64,000 nt of DNA from Vreelandella aquamarina (GTDB taxonomy: Bacteria; Pseudomonadota; Gammaproteobacteria; Pseudomonadales; Halomonadaceae), in assembly GCF_900110265.1 (NCBI RefSeq), contig NZ_FODB01000014.1:1-64000 (forward strand), in the 5' to 3' direction. Shown piece by piece: positions 9,238 to 18,187 of the stretch. The stretch's first letter is position 1; the number at the start of each line of letters is the position of its first letter. Position numbers and translations under genes: made by a program. Under the pieces are notes generated by a model. That model worked only from the letters and a program-made list of their open reading frames with translations. It ran no database searches and had not been told where the DNA came from.

Positions 9238-9260
9238 ATGTTATGTGATAATATAACATT
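9238..9260 (-). promoter_or_regulatory. Candidate Zur operator
   Basis: The A/T-rich stretch ATGTTATGTGATAATATAAC, extending to 9260, contains ATGTTAT and the opposing ATATAACAT half. This resembles the gammaproteobacterial Zur consensus built on TGTTATAATATAACA. The right half is an exact consensus half-site; the left is imperfect. It lies just upstream of the zinc GTPase start and would allow derepression when zinc is scarce. Confidence 0.6.
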
Positions 9261-9344
9261 ATTGGGGCGCTGAAAATGGTCTTCGCCTCTCTGTTCCTTC
9301 CTAGTGAGTAAGATAAGAGAGAGTGGGACAATAAGACAGTGGCG

Positions 9345-9620
9345 TTAACGTTTGTACTGGGTAGGGCAGTAGCCTCTCATCACATCGGGCGAGCGAAGCG
9401 ACTGATGTTTGGTAGTGCGGCCCGTGACCCGCTTGCGCCATAGGCGGAATGAGCCTGGGGTCATCTGGTAGCGCATGACCTCGATCACATCGGGTTCCCC
9501 TAAACCAAATAGCCGTTCGATCGCTTCAAAAGGCGTGCGATCTTCCCAGGCCATTTCGATGACGCGAGACTGTTCGTCCTCTGGCAGGCGACGAAAGCGC
9601 TTTACGGCGGCTTTGGGCAT
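9345..9620 (-). CDS. TIGR03643 / DUF2805 family protein
   Basis: This 91-residue basic protein matches the small DUF2805 family. It has PEDEQSRVIEMAWEDRTPFEAIE, a GLGEPDVIEVMR helix and a C-terminal SFRLWRKRVTGRTTKH. The helix-turn-helix-like composition suggests nucleic-acid binding, but the function is unknown. It stands alone. Its start is 132 bases from the end of the neighbouring methyltransferase gene, in the same orientation. Confidence 0.82.
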   Translation of the reverse strand: MPKAAVKRFRRLPEDEQSRVIEMAWEDRTPFEAIERLFGLGEPDVIEVMRYQMTPGSFRLWRKRVTGRTTKHQSLRSPDVMRGYCPTQYKR

Positions 9621-9752
9621 GGCGCGTCCTCATCATTGACGTTTTCGAATAGAGAGCAGGCAAACCCCAGTGCCCCACGGGTTGTGCAACGTAAGCTATA
9701 CGCATTAATTTTATTGCATAGGTTTTTGCAAGCGATGAGCAATAAAACAGCG

Positions 9753-10367
9753 CTATTTGACGGCGAGCAGGGCACGAAACAGACCGTTCATGAGTACCGG
9801 CTCGTCTCGCTGAATACGAAAGCCAGCATGTTGGATCATGGGGCTGGCTTGACGCGTGATATCGGTCGCAATGATCGAAGTGAATACGTTCAACGTGCGG
9901 CGCCCCCACCCGGCAGGTTGGGTGTCGGGTTGGAATTTATCCATGACGCACAGTTGTCCGCCGGGTTTCAGTACGCGATAGGCCTCTGCCAAACCCTGCT
10001 CAGGGCGAGGCATGACCGCCAAAATCAGGTGCATGATGACGACATCGAAGTGTTCATCAGGATAGACGAGTTGGGTGGCGTCCATGACATGACAAGCCAC
10101 ATCACGCTGATAGCGCTCGGCCCTGGCGCTGGCGCGCCGGACCATCGCAGGGGTGAGATCGGTCAGGTGTATTTCTAACTCGTGGGGCAAAAAGGGGAGG
10201 TCCAGCCCCGTCCCTGCTCCCACCAAGAGAACGCGCATACCGGGTTCCCAGTCCACTTGGCTGAGCGCGACACGTCTTGGTCTGCGCAACGCGGGCGCTA
10301 CGAGCGCATCGTAGAGAGGCGCGTAGGCGCTGTAGCGAAGACGATTCCAGGAAGTCGTGTTCAGCAT
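9753..10367 (-). CDS. Class I SAM-dependent methyltransferase
   Basis: This 204-residue protein has a Rossmann-type methyltransferase core. Motif I is VLLVGAGTGLDLPFL, an acidic residue ends the next strand (HLTDLTP), and then come HFDVVIMHLIL and a post-motif VLKPGGQLCVMD. It resembles UbiE or phosphatidylethanolamine N-methyltransferase-like enzymes, but the substrate cannot be assigned. The ATG at 10367 is chosen with GAGG just upstream; a TTG start at 10379 would add four residues. Confidence 0.75.
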   Translation of the reverse strand: MLNTTSWNRLRYSAYAPLYDALVAPALRRPRRVALSQVDWEPGMRVLLVGAGTGLDLPFLPHELEIHLTDLTPAMVRRASARAERYQRDVACHVMDATQLVYPDEHFDVVIMHLILAVMPRPEQGLAEAYRVLKPGGQLCVMDKFQPDTQPAGWGRRTLNVFTSIIATDITRQASPMIQHAGFRIQRDEPVLMNGLFRALLAVK

Positions 10368-10379
10368 AGGGCCTCGCAA

Positions 10380-10727
10380 GGTGGGAGTGAGCTGGGCGCC
10401 AGGACGGCGTCGAGTGTTGGGGCTGCCATGCTGAATGCAGCGCTCACTACCTATAGCACGAACCGTAGAGAAGCACCAAAGGTGCTGGCAACCCCGCCAG
10501 TCGCGTTGGGGGGAGCGGATACGTTAGGCAGTGATAGCTCAAAAGAGTCGGGATAGTCGTGTTGGTTACTCTTCGGTGGAGGAATCTTGTCGAAAACGCG
10601 TGGCCAAGCTTTCTATGAGTTCTAGCATCAAACGGGCTTATGGGGCTGCTGTCTCAGCAGCCCTTTTTTAAGAAGGTAAACAGTGTCGTCAATGCATCCA
10701 TTCTCATATATAAGATAAACGGCGATG
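10380..10727. other. 348-base intergenic region; possible small RNA or leader peptide
   Basis: No conventional gene is visible. On the plus strand GGAGG (10578-10582) precedes a TTG-initiated 12-codon frame (10587-10625, MSKTRGQAFYEF). That overlaps an ATG-initiated 18-codon frame (10615-10671, MSSSIKRAYGAAVSAALF) that runs through a strong terminator hairpin. No plus-strand gene needs that terminator, so a short transcript ending there is plausible. Both peptides are unproven. Confidence 0.3.
10642..10669 (+). terminator. Strong rho-independent terminator without an obvious gene
   Basis: The stem GGGCTGCT with AGCAGCCC has a five-base loop and is followed by six T residues (10664-10669), reading rightward. 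There is no recognised plus-strand gene upstream. It may end a small RNA; eutR converges on it from the other side, but the T-run is on the plus-strand side. Confidence 0.7.
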
Positions 10728-11672
10728 CTAGGCTGGCCCCTGTAGTGTTTGCGAAGGGCACTCACCAAACTGCTGCTTATAGTCGTGGGTGAATTGCCCT
10801 AAGTGCCAAAATCCCCAATACGTCGCAATCTCGGTCACTGTTTGTGGCGGTTCAGCTGCGCGCAGGGCGCGCCGCACTCGGTTAAGGCGCGTCAGCCTCA
10901 AAAACTGCAATGGGCTAATGCCTAAAATCGTCGTAAAGCTATATTGCAGCGTGCGTCGGCTCACATGGGTCAGTTCACACAGCGCGTTCATGGTGATGGG
11001 GGTGTCTACATGCGCGTCGACGTACTGCTTGACTCGGTCGACCACGGCTTTGCGATGCGCGTAGCTGGGAGGCAGCTCGCCACAGGGCTGTTGGGCATCT
11101 AATAGCTCCAGCAGGCCGGTTAAAAGAATATCCTGATGTAGCTTTTCAGCAATGGCTCCCTGCTGTTGGCCTAACAGCCGCTCCAAAAGAAACAGTAGGG
11201 CGCGCAGCGTGGCAGGGTTCACATGCCGGCGGGGCGCGGTCATCCACTGCTCATCCAGCGTGATGCCCTGGCGTTCGGCAGCGGCATGTAGTGCTGGCAG
11301 ACGTATCACCAGCCCGTAAATATCGAAGGCTTCCGGGGTCACCAATTCAAAATCGCGCCCGCCGGGGCGGCACATCACTTGCTGCGCGTCGAGTGGCTGC
11401 CCATTGATACGCGAGCCCGCTGGTCGGGTTGGAATGCCCAGCCATAAGGAGTCCTCCCACACCCGGCAATCCTGACGCAGCGCTTGGCCGGTGTGCTCTT
11501 TGAACACCTGGATGGCAGGCAACGCAATTTCATCCAGCCGCCCATAAAACCGCCCAGGCGTGAGCTGATCATACTGCTGCTGCCAGCGGGTGAGGTTTTG
11601 CGCATGCTCATCGGCATCAAACGCTTCTTGAATGCACTTTTTTGGTGCGCTTTGGGTAGGCGTCAAGGTCAT
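10728..11672 (-). CDS. eutR: AraC-family regulator of ethanolamine genes (EutR-like)
   Basis: This 314-residue transcription factor has an N-terminal cupin-like sensing region and a C-terminal AraC double helix-turn-helix (about residues 215-310). The latter includes ALCELTHVSRRTLQYSF, GISPLQFLRLTRLNRVRRAL and ATYWGFWHLGQFTHDYKQQFGECPS. It is divergent from eutB, which matches a local activator. The start at 11672 has CAGGAG upstream; a longer frame to 11708 lacks this. Enterobacterial EutR responds to ethanolamine plus cobalamin; the effector here is inferred. Confidence 0.85.
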   Translation of the reverse strand: MTLTPTQSAPKKCIQEAFDADEHAQNLTRWQQQYDQLTPGRFYGRLDEIALPAIQVFKEHTGQALRQDCRVWEDSLWLGIPTRPAGSRINGQPLDAQQVMCRPGGRDFELVTPEAFDIYGLVIRLPALHAAAERQGITLDEQWMTAPRRHVNPATLRALLFLLERLLGQQQGAIAEKLHQDILLTGLLELLDAQQPCGELPPSYAHRKAVVDRVKQYVDAHVDTPITMNALCELTHVSRRTLQYSFTTILGISPLQFLRLTRLNRVRRALRAAEPPQTVTEIATYWGFWHLGQFTHDYKQQFGECPSQTLQGPA

Positions 11673-11776
11673 TACCAGCTCCTGACAGCGTGAATCAACC
11701 GCGTCCACGCCTTGTTGTCGTTATTAACCAGCTGTTTCTTATTGGTTTTTATAGCCTTGGTGTGTTTTGCCAAAAC

Positions 11777-11861
11777 TCGATACTCCCCGTTAAGTGATAG
11801 CGCTATTGTGAGAACAAGCAAGTTTTGTTCCTCAGCGCGCATACCGCGCCTTGAGTATCGA
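11777..11861. promoter_or_regulatory. Long-spaced inverted repeat in the eutR-eutB promoter region
   Basis: TCGATACTC (11777-11785) is repeated in exact reverse complement as GAGTATCGA (11853-11861), 67 bases apart. Flanking CAAAAC and GTTTTG add partial symmetry. It lies between the divergent regulator and eutB starts. It could be a pair of regulator sites; the AraC family normally uses direct repeats, so the assignment is tentative. Confidence 0.4.
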
Positions 11862-11884
11862 ACAGGTAAGAGAAGGGAAGGCCC

Positions 11885-13291
11885 ATGGCGCAGACCTATC
11901 ACACCACGGTGGGGAGCCGCCGCTATCGCTTTAGCGGGCTCGCCGAACTGATGGCCAAAGCCACGCCGCCGCGCTCGGGCGACCGCCTTGCCGGGGTGAT
12001 GGCAGAATCGGCAGAAGAGCGGGTCGTCGCCCAAATGGTGCTGGCGGAGCTGCCGCTCACCACCTTTTTGAACGACGCGCTGATCCCCTACGAGCAGGAC
12101 GAAATCACCCGCCTGATTATCGACGACCACGATGCAGAGGCGTTTGCGCCGCTGAAGCACCTGACCATAGGCGATTTTCGCAACTGGCTGCTTTCGGACC
12201 ACGCCACCAGTGAAGCGCTGGCCGCTGCCCGGCCCGGCATTACGCCGGAAATGGCCGCGGCGGTGAGTAAGCTGATGCGCAACCAGGACCTCATGCTGGT
12301 GGCGAAGAAATGCCACGTGACCACGGCATTTCGCAATACCATTGGGCTGCCGGGACGGCTTTCGACCCGCTTACAGCCCAATCACCCCACCGATGACGTC
12401 ACCGGCATCGCAGCGAGTATTCTCGATGGTCTGCTGTATGGCAGCGGCGATGCGGTGATTGGTATCAACCCGGCTACCGATAACGTCGCCCAGAGCATCA
12501 AGCTGATGCGGCTGATGGACGACGTGATCCAGAAATACGAGATCCCTACGCAATCCTGCGTACTGACTCACGTGACCAATACGCTAGAAGCCATTGAACA
12601 GGGCGCATCGGTGGATCTGGTGTTTCAGTCCATTGGCGGCACCGAAGCCACCAACCGCAGCTTTGGGTTCGATTTGAGCACCCTGGCGGAAGCCGAAGCC
12701 GCTGCACAAACGTTGAACCGAGGCACTGTGGGTCGCAACGTGATGTATTTTGAAACCGGCCAAGGCAGCTCGCTCTCCGCCGACGCCCACCACGGGCTGG
12801 ATCAGCAAACCTGCGAAGCCCGGGCCTACGCCGTGGCACGTAAGTTCAATCCGCTGCTGGTCAACACGGTGGTCGGGTTTATCGGTCCCGAGTACCTCTA
12901 CGACGGTAAAGAGATCACCCGCGCCGGCCTTGAGGATCACTTCTGCGGCAAGCTCTTAGGTGTGCCGATGGGGTGCGACGTGTGCTACACCAACCACGCC
13001 AACGCCGATCAAAACGATATGGACAACCTGCTGACGCTGTTGGGTGTGGCGGGCTGCAACTTCGTGATGGGCATCCCCGGCTCTGACGACATCATGCTCA
13101 ACTATCAAACCACGTCGTTTCACGATGCGCTCTATGCCCGTCGGGTGCTGGGGCTAAAAGCCGCGCCGGAATTTGAGCAGTGGCTGGCCAAGATGCAGAT
13201 CTTCCAAGATGTGAGTACCCACCGTCTTAACGACCAGCTGCCCGCCGCCTTCACCAACAGCCTGCGCCACTTGCCGAAGGGGAGCGACTAA
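11885..13291 (+). CDS. eutB: Ethanolamine ammonia-lyase, large subunit
   Basis: This 468-residue catalytic subunit of the adenosylcobalamin-dependent lyase splits ethanolamine to acetaldehyde and ammonia. The sequence is typical throughout: a TIM-barrel protein with NHPTDDVTGIAASI, LTHVTNTLEAIEQGA, FQSIGGTEATNRSFG, FETGQGS and CYTNHANADQND. GAAGGGAAGG lies before the ATG. eutC follows one base after the stop and a permease gene comes next, so the locus takes up and degrades ethanolamine in the cytoplasm without visible shell genes. Confidence 0.97.
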   Translation: MAQTYHTTVGSRRYRFSGLAELMAKATPPRSGDRLAGVMAESAEERVVAQMVLAELPLTTFLNDALIPYEQDEITRLIIDDHDAEAFAPLKHLTIGDFRNWLLSDHATSEALAAARPGITPEMAAAVSKLMRNQDLMLVAKKCHVTTAFRNTIGLPGRLSTRLQPNHPTDDVTGIAASILDGLLYGSGDAVIGINPATDNVAQSIKLMRLMDDVIQKYEIPTQSCVLTHVTNTLEAIEQGASVDLVFQSIGGTEATNRSFGFDLSTLAEAEAAAQTLNRGTVGRNVMYFETGQGSSLSADAHHGLDQQTCEARAYAVARKFNPLLVNTVVGFIGPEYLYDGKEITRAGLEDHFCGKLLGVPMGCDVCYTNHANADQNDMDNLLTLLGVAGCNFVMGIPGSDDIMLNYQTTSFHDALYARRVLGLKAAPEFEQWLAKMQIFQDVSTHRLNDQLPAAFTNSLRHLPKGSD

Positions 13292-13292
13292 G

Positions 13293-14135
13293 ATGCCTAA
13301 GCAACCCACGCAGGAAACCACTGCGCCGATCGTCATTGAGAACCCCTGGGAGCGCCTGCGCGCCTTTACCGACGCGCGCATTGGTCTGGGGCGCGCGGGG
13401 GTGAGCCTGCCCACCAAACAGCTGCTCGCGTTTCAGCTCGCCCATGCCCAGGCCCAAGATGCGGTTCACTGCCCGCTGGAGTGTGAGGTGCTCGCCGATG
13501 AGCTGACCCAGGCGCTTGGCTTGAGCACCGCACCGCTTGCGGTACACAGCCGTGCAGAGGACCGTGCGATGTACCTGCAGCGGCCCGACTACGGCAGACG
13601 CCTCAACGAGGCATCCCGGCAGACGCTGCAGCAGGCGGCAGAGAGCGGCCAACGGTTCGATCTGGCGGTGGTGATCGTCGATGGCCTCTCGGCGCTGGCG
13701 GTGCAGCAAAACAGCGTCCCGTTTCTTACCGCGTTGTATGACGCATTCGGGCGCGACAAGAACGAATGGCAGCTCGCACCGCTGACCCTTGTTGAGCAAG
13801 GGCGCGTGGCAATTGGCGACGAAGTGGGCGCGCTACTCAACGCGGATGCGGTGCTGGTCATGGTTGGCGAGCGCCCTGGCCTTAGCTCACCAGATAGTTT
13901 GGGGCTGTACATGACCTGGGCCCCCGAAGTGGGTTTAAAAGATGACCGACGTAACTGTATCTCCAACGTACGCCCGGCTGGGCTTGCGTATGAAGAGGCG
14001 GCCCGGCGCTTGCTGCTGCTGTTAACCGAGGCGCGGGAGCGCAAGCTCTCCGGCGTGAAGCTAAAAGACCGCAGCGAAGACAACGTCTTGGAGGGCGGCA
14101 GCGGTTCAACTCGTAATTTCCTTGTGGCTGATTGA
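13293..14135 (+). CDS. eutC: Ethanolamine ammonia-lyase, small subunit
   Basis: This 280-residue partner of EutB contributes to binding of the adenosylcobalamin cofactor. Recognisable stretches include DARIGLGRAGVSLPTKQLLAFQ near residues 29-50, VVIVDGLSALAV, GERPGLSSPDSLG and RNCISNVRPAGL. It begins one base after eutB and is certainly co-transcribed. It ends 131 bases before the start chosen for the permease. Confidence 0.96.
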   Translation: MPKQPTQETTAPIVIENPWERLRAFTDARIGLGRAGVSLPTKQLLAFQLAHAQAQDAVHCPLECEVLADELTQALGLSTAPLAVHSRAEDRAMYLQRPDYGRRLNEASRQTLQQAAESGQRFDLAVVIVDGLSALAVQQNSVPFLTALYDAFGRDKNEWQLAPLTLVEQGRVAIGDEVGALLNADAVLVMVGERPGLSSPDSLGLYMTWAPEVGLKDDRRNCISNVRPAGLAYEEAARRLLLLLTEARERKLSGVKLKDRSEDNVLEGGSGSTRNFLVAD

Positions 14136-14266
14136 CGGTAACAGCCGCAAAAACGCGGACGACATTTTCAATAACACCGCTGACGGCTCTCCCAATAACA
14201 AGACGGAACCAGGATCACAGCACGCCGCTGACACCCATTGCGTTCCACACTGAAAAGGGCAAAACG

Positions 14267-15700
14267 ATGACACAACCAACGGTTGATCAGGCGTATCTGG
14301 CCAAGCGCCAGCTGCGTAAAGGTACGGCAGGCTGGATGCTGCTCGCGGGCCTTGGGGTTTCCTACGTGATTTCCGGTGACTTTGCGGGCTGGAACTTTGG
14401 CATTGCCGAAGCGGGCTGGGGCGGCTTTGCGATTGCCGCTTGTTTGATGGCGCTAATGTACCTAGCGCTAGTGCTGGCGCTGGCAGAAATGTCCGCCGCT
14501 ATTCCCGCGGCAGGGGGCGGCTACAGCTTTGCCCGCCAAGCCATGGGGCCTGCGGGCGGCTATTTGACTGGGCTTGCGGTATTGATTGAGTACGCGCTTG
14601 CCCCGGCGGCCATCGTGATTTTTATTGGCTCGGCGGTGGAAGCATTATTAGGCGTTAACGGGCCGCTGGTGTATCTGCTGTTTTATGCGGTGTTTATTGG
14701 CATTCACCTGGCGGGTGTGGGGGAAGCGCTAAAAGTGATGATGGTGATTAGCGGTTTGGCGGTCTTTGCCATTTTGGCCACCGCCGTGGCGCTGATCGGC
14801 GATTTCGATTCGGCCAACCTGTTTGATATTGCACCCACCGATGCGGCGGGGGCGAGCACCTTCATGCCATTCGGCTGGTACGGTATTTGGGCGGCGCTGC
14901 CTTTTGGCATGTGGCTGTTCCTGGCGGTAGAGGGTGTGCCGCTGGCGGCCGAAGAGGCGAAAGATCCCGCCCGGGATATGCCCAAAGGCATCATTGGTGC
15001 GATGCTGTTCTTGCTCTTCACCGCCCTGCTCGTAGTCGTGCTGCTGGCCGGTGCGGCGGGCGCTGAGATGATTGGCCAAAGCGGCGTGCCGCTGGTAGAT
15101 GCGCTGAATGCGGCGGGTAATCCCACGCTGGCGACCCTGGTCAACGTGCTGGGCTTAGCGGGTTTGATCGCGTCGTTCTTCTCGATTATTTATGGCTATA
15201 GCCGCCTGGTATTCGCGCTCTCTCGGGCGGGTTATTTACCCAAACCGCTATCGCTCACCAGCGAGCGCAAAGTGCCTTACTTAGCGCTGATTGTGCCCGG
15301 TATTTTGGGCTTTCTTGCATCGCTGAGCGGGGAAGGCGATCTGATGTTAGGCATGGCCGTTGTGGGGGCGACTATCTCTTATGCGCTGATGGCGCTTAGC
15401 CATATTCTGCTGCGCGTGAAACAGCCCGACCTGCCGCGCCCCTATAAAACGCCGGGAGGCGTGGTGACCTCAGGCATCGCGTTGGTGCTCTCGCTCGTCG
15501 CGTTGACCGGTGTCTACGCGTTTGACCCTCGCGCGTTCAACTACACCATCGTGCTGTTCATTGCTGGAGCGGCTTACTACTTCCTCTACAGCAAAAATCA
15601 TTTAGTCGCGAAAACCGCAGAAGAGGAGTTCGCGCTGGTCACCGCAGCACCTGAGGATCTCGACCCTGTCGCACCGAAGGCCGCTTCCGCGAAATTGTAA
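14267..15700 (+). CDS. eat: Ethanolamine permease (APC family)
   Basis: This 477-residue inner-membrane transporter has about twelve hydrophobic segments. It belongs to the amino acid-polyamine-organocation superfamily, with GWNFGIAEAGWGGF and AIPAAGGGYSFARQAMGPAGGYLTG near the N-terminus, as in ethanolamine permeases. The ATG at 14267 is chosen because the protein then starts MTQPTVDQAYLAKRQLRKG and aligns with the family. An in-frame start at 14132 overlaps eutC and would add a 45-residue non-membrane leader. It supplies substrate to EutBC. Confidence 0.9.
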   Translation: MTQPTVDQAYLAKRQLRKGTAGWMLLAGLGVSYVISGDFAGWNFGIAEAGWGGFAIAACLMALMYLALVLALAEMSAAIPAAGGGYSFARQAMGPAGGYLTGLAVLIEYALAPAAIVIFIGSAVEALLGVNGPLVYLLFYAVFIGIHLAGVGEALKVMMVISGLAVFAILATAVALIGDFDSANLFDIAPTDAAGASTFMPFGWYGIWAALPFGMWLFLAVEGVPLAAEEAKDPARDMPKGIIGAMLFLLFTALLVVVLLAGAAGAEMIGQSGVPLVDALNAAGNPTLATLVNVLGLAGLIASFFSIIYGYSRLVFALSRAGYLPKPLSLTSERKVPYLALIVPGILGFLASLSGEGDLMLGMAVVGATISYALMALSHILLRVKQPDLPRPYKTPGGVVTSGIALVLSLVALTGVYAFDPRAFNYTIVLFIAGAAYYFLYSKNHLVAKTAEEEFALVTAAPEDLDPVAPKAASAKL

Positions 15701-15739
15701 TCACCACAGCAGATCGCCTAGTCTGAACCACGGCAGTGC

Positions 15740-15763
15740 GCCTCTGGGCTTTCGCTCAGAGGC
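15740..15763 (+). terminator. Possible terminator of the eut operon
   Basis: The stem GCCTCTG (15740-15746) with CAGAGGC (15757-15763) lies 40 bases after the permease stop. The following bases contain only short T groups, so efficiency is doubtful. Confidence 0.4.
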
Positions 15764-15796
15764 GTTGTTATTGGCAGGCAAGGAGGAGCTTGAAGG

Positions 15797-16306
15797 ATGT
15801 TGAACTTTACCGAATCGAACATGGCCGAGTCAGAACAGCGGCGCTGGTACGCCGTGGACGATGGCGTGATGGGCGGCGTGTCCCAAAGCGGCTTTCGCGT
15901 GGACGCTGGCGCTGGCTGCTTTGGTGGCGAGGTATCGCTGGAAAACGGCGGCGGTTTTGCCTCAGTGCGCCGTGAACCCAACGGCTTTGAACCGACCCTG
16001 GCTCATGGCCAAGGAATTGTGCTTCGTGTGCGTGGCGATGGTCGCACCTATCAGCTAAGGCTCAAAAGCAGCGCGCTGGACGAAGCAAGCGCTTACCGCG
16101 TGGCCTTCACGCCTAAAGCTCACCAGTGGGAAACGCATCAATTCACCTGGGCGCAGTTTAAGGCGGTGCGACGGGGCACGCTGCTTTTCAGCGCGCCGCC
16201 TCTCGACCCACATACTATTCACCAGCTCGGTTTCTTGATTGCCGACCGCACTGCCGGGCCGTTTCGCCTGGAGGTCGCCTCCATTGCGTCGCACTCACAG
16301 GGCTGA
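15797..16306 (+). CDS. CIA30-family protein
   Basis: This 169-residue protein resembles the CIA30 domain (NADH:ubiquinone oxidoreductase intermediate-associated protein 30). It has WYAVDDGVMGGVSQSGF, GFASVRREP, LRVRGDGRTYQLRL and a C-terminal LGFLIADRTAGPFRLEV, which form a galactose-binding-like beta sandwich. No signal peptide is visible. The bacterial role is unknown. AAGGAGG precedes the ATG. It lies between eat and aceK without tight coupling. Confidence 0.85.
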   Translation: MLNFTESNMAESEQRRWYAVDDGVMGGVSQSGFRVDAGAGCFGGEVSLENGGGFASVRREPNGFEPTLAHGQGIVLRVRGDGRTYQLRLKSSALDEASAYRVAFTPKAHQWETHQFTWAQFKAVRRGTLLFSAPPLDPHTIHQLGFLIADRTAGPFRLEVASIASHSQG

Positions 16307-16388
16307 CACTGACAGGACTAAGGTCGTCTCGTATGTAGTGTGCCGTTCACGGAATCTGGGAAGCCCTCTTTCGACGTGAGCCAGCGTG

Positions 16389-18155
16389 ATGAAACACTCT
16401 CCCGCGTATCGCCTAGCGGCCACTGTGCTGCACGGTTTCGATGAGTACCGTGCGCGTTTCAAGCAGATCACCTCAGATGCCAGCCGCCGTTTTCGCGATG
16501 CCGCCTGGCGTGAAGCGCAGCAGGCCTCCGCCGCGCGGATCAACCTGTACGGTGAAAAAGTCGAGGAGACGCTCGACCGATTACAGCGCACCTTTGCCCA
16601 GGAGGTGCTGGCCCACTGTGAGACATGGCGGGAAGCACGAGGGCACTACGCTCAGTTGATTAGCCAGCGGCTGGATTATGAGCTGGCGGAAACCTTCTTT
16701 AATTCGCTGTTCTGCTCGGTGTTTCAGCATCGCCATATCCGCAACGACTGGATGTTTGTATACAGCTCCCGGGAGGATGCCGCGCACCGTTCGGGCATTG
16801 AGCTGTGCCGCAGGCATTACGTCAACGGCGACTGGGCGGGGGCGCTCGCTTGGGCGCTGAGCGAAGCCCCGTTCGAGTCCCCCTTTGCCGACGTCGAGCG
16901 CGACAGCCAGCTCGGCGCTGGATTGCTGGAAGCTCAGCTCCCTGTTGCGATTTGGCAGGCAGACGATGCCCAGGTGGAGCTACTCAACAGCGTGTTTTAC
17001 CGCAACAAAGGGGCGTATCTGGTGGGGCGCATTCTAGGTGGCGGCGAGCAGGTCCCCTTGGTGCTGCCGATTCTACATGGGGAAGGGTATGGCGAGCAGC
17101 AGGGCGGCGACCCCTGCCTGCATTTGGATACGGTCCTCACCGAAACCGATGAAGTGTCGATCATCTTCTCGTTCACCCGCGCCTATTTCCAGGTAGAGGT
17201 GCCGGTGCCGGGGGAGTTCGTCGGTTACCTAAAACAGCTGATGCCCCACAAGCCGGAAGGCGAGCTGTACGCCGCCATTGGCTTTTTCAAACATGGCAAA
17301 ACAGAATTTTTCCGCGCGCTGAACCAGCAGGTGGCTAAACGCGAAGAGCGGTTCATGATCGCGCCGGGGGTGCGGGGTATGGTGATGGCGGTATTTGTGC
17401 TGCCGAGCTTCCGCACCGTGTTCAAGATCATCAAGGATAAGTTCGACCCCGCCAAAGAGGTCACCCCCGCCATCGTGCGAGAGAAGTATCGGCTGGTAAA
17501 GCGCCACGACCGGGTGGGGCGGATGGCCGATACCCAGGAGTTCTCCAACTTTATCGTCCGCAAAGACCACTTCGAGCCGGAGTGTTTGGCCCACCTGCTA
17601 GAGGTCGCGCCCTCCACGGTGTCGCTGAAAGAGGATAAAGTGATCATTAAGCACTGCTATACCGAGCGAATGATGACGCCGCTGAATATTTACCTGGAGC
17701 AGTGCAGCGCCGATGAGCGAGTGATGGTGCTAAAAGATTACGGCAACGCCATCAAGCAGATGGCGGCGGCGAATATTTTCCCTGGCGATATGCTGCTGAA
17801 GAATTTTGGCGTCACTCGCCATGGGCGGGTGATTTTCTACGACTACGACGAGGTGAGCTATCTCACCGAGTGTCGCTTCCGCCATATTCCCAAATCCCAG
17901 GGGGACGACAGTTACATGGATGGCGGGGCCAGTTTATCTATTGGCCCCAACGATATCTTCCCTGAAGAGTTTGGCCCGTTTATGTTTGCTAACCCGGAAC
18001 TGCGCACACTGTTCACAGAGCAGCACCCGGAGCTGTTCGACCCGGACTACTGGCTGGCGCTACAGCGGGCAATTCTGGAGGGGCGGGTGATCGACGTTTA
18101 CCCGTATCGCAACAAGCAGCGATTCGCGGGCACCGTGGGGCAACTGGTACATTAG
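16389..18155 (+). CDS. aceK: Isocitrate dehydrogenase kinase/phosphatase
   Basis: This 588-residue bifunctional enzyme phosphorylates and dephosphorylates isocitrate dehydrogenase, switching carbon between the citric acid cycle and the glyoxylate bypass. The ATP-binding APGVRGMVMAVFVLPSF segment (about residues 325-341) and the catalytic NFGVTRHGRVIFYDYDE segment (about 475) match AceK. A GTG codon at 16386 immediately precedes the ATG at 16389. aceA and aceB are not in this window. The neighbouring eut locus produces two-carbon units that would need the bypass, a functional link by inference. Confidence 0.96.
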   Translation: MKHSPAYRLAATVLHGFDEYRARFKQITSDASRRFRDAAWREAQQASAARINLYGEKVEETLDRLQRTFAQEVLAHCETWREARGHYAQLISQRLDYELAETFFNSLFCSVFQHRHIRNDWMFVYSSREDAAHRSGIELCRRHYVNGDWAGALAWALSEAPFESPFADVERDSQLGAGLLEAQLPVAIWQADDAQVELLNSVFYRNKGAYLVGRILGGGEQVPLVLPILHGEGYGEQQGGDPCLHLDTVLTETDEVSIIFSFTRAYFQVEVPVPGEFVGYLKQLMPHKPEGELYAAIGFFKHGKTEFFRALNQQVAKREERFMIAPGVRGMVMAVFVLPSFRTVFKIIKDKFDPAKEVTPAIVREKYRLVKRHDRVGRMADTQEFSNFIVRKDHFEPECLAHLLEVAPSTVSLKEDKVIIKHCYTERMMTPLNIYLEQCSADERVMVLKDYGNAIKQMAAANIFPGDMLLKNFGVTRHGRVIFYDYDEVSYLTECRFRHIPKSQGDDSYMDGGASLSIGPNDIFPEEFGPFMFANPELRTLFTEQHPELFDPDYWLALQRAILEGRVIDVYPYRNKQRFAGTVGQLVH

Positions 18156-18187
18156 GCGTTTACCGGACGACGTAAGCCGAGGATAGC

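Noticed and set aside
10182..10556. 124-codon plus-strand frame overlapping the start of the methyltransferase gene
   Set aside because: The first half is antisense to the methyltransferase, there is no ribosome site, and the composition is unlike a conserved protein.
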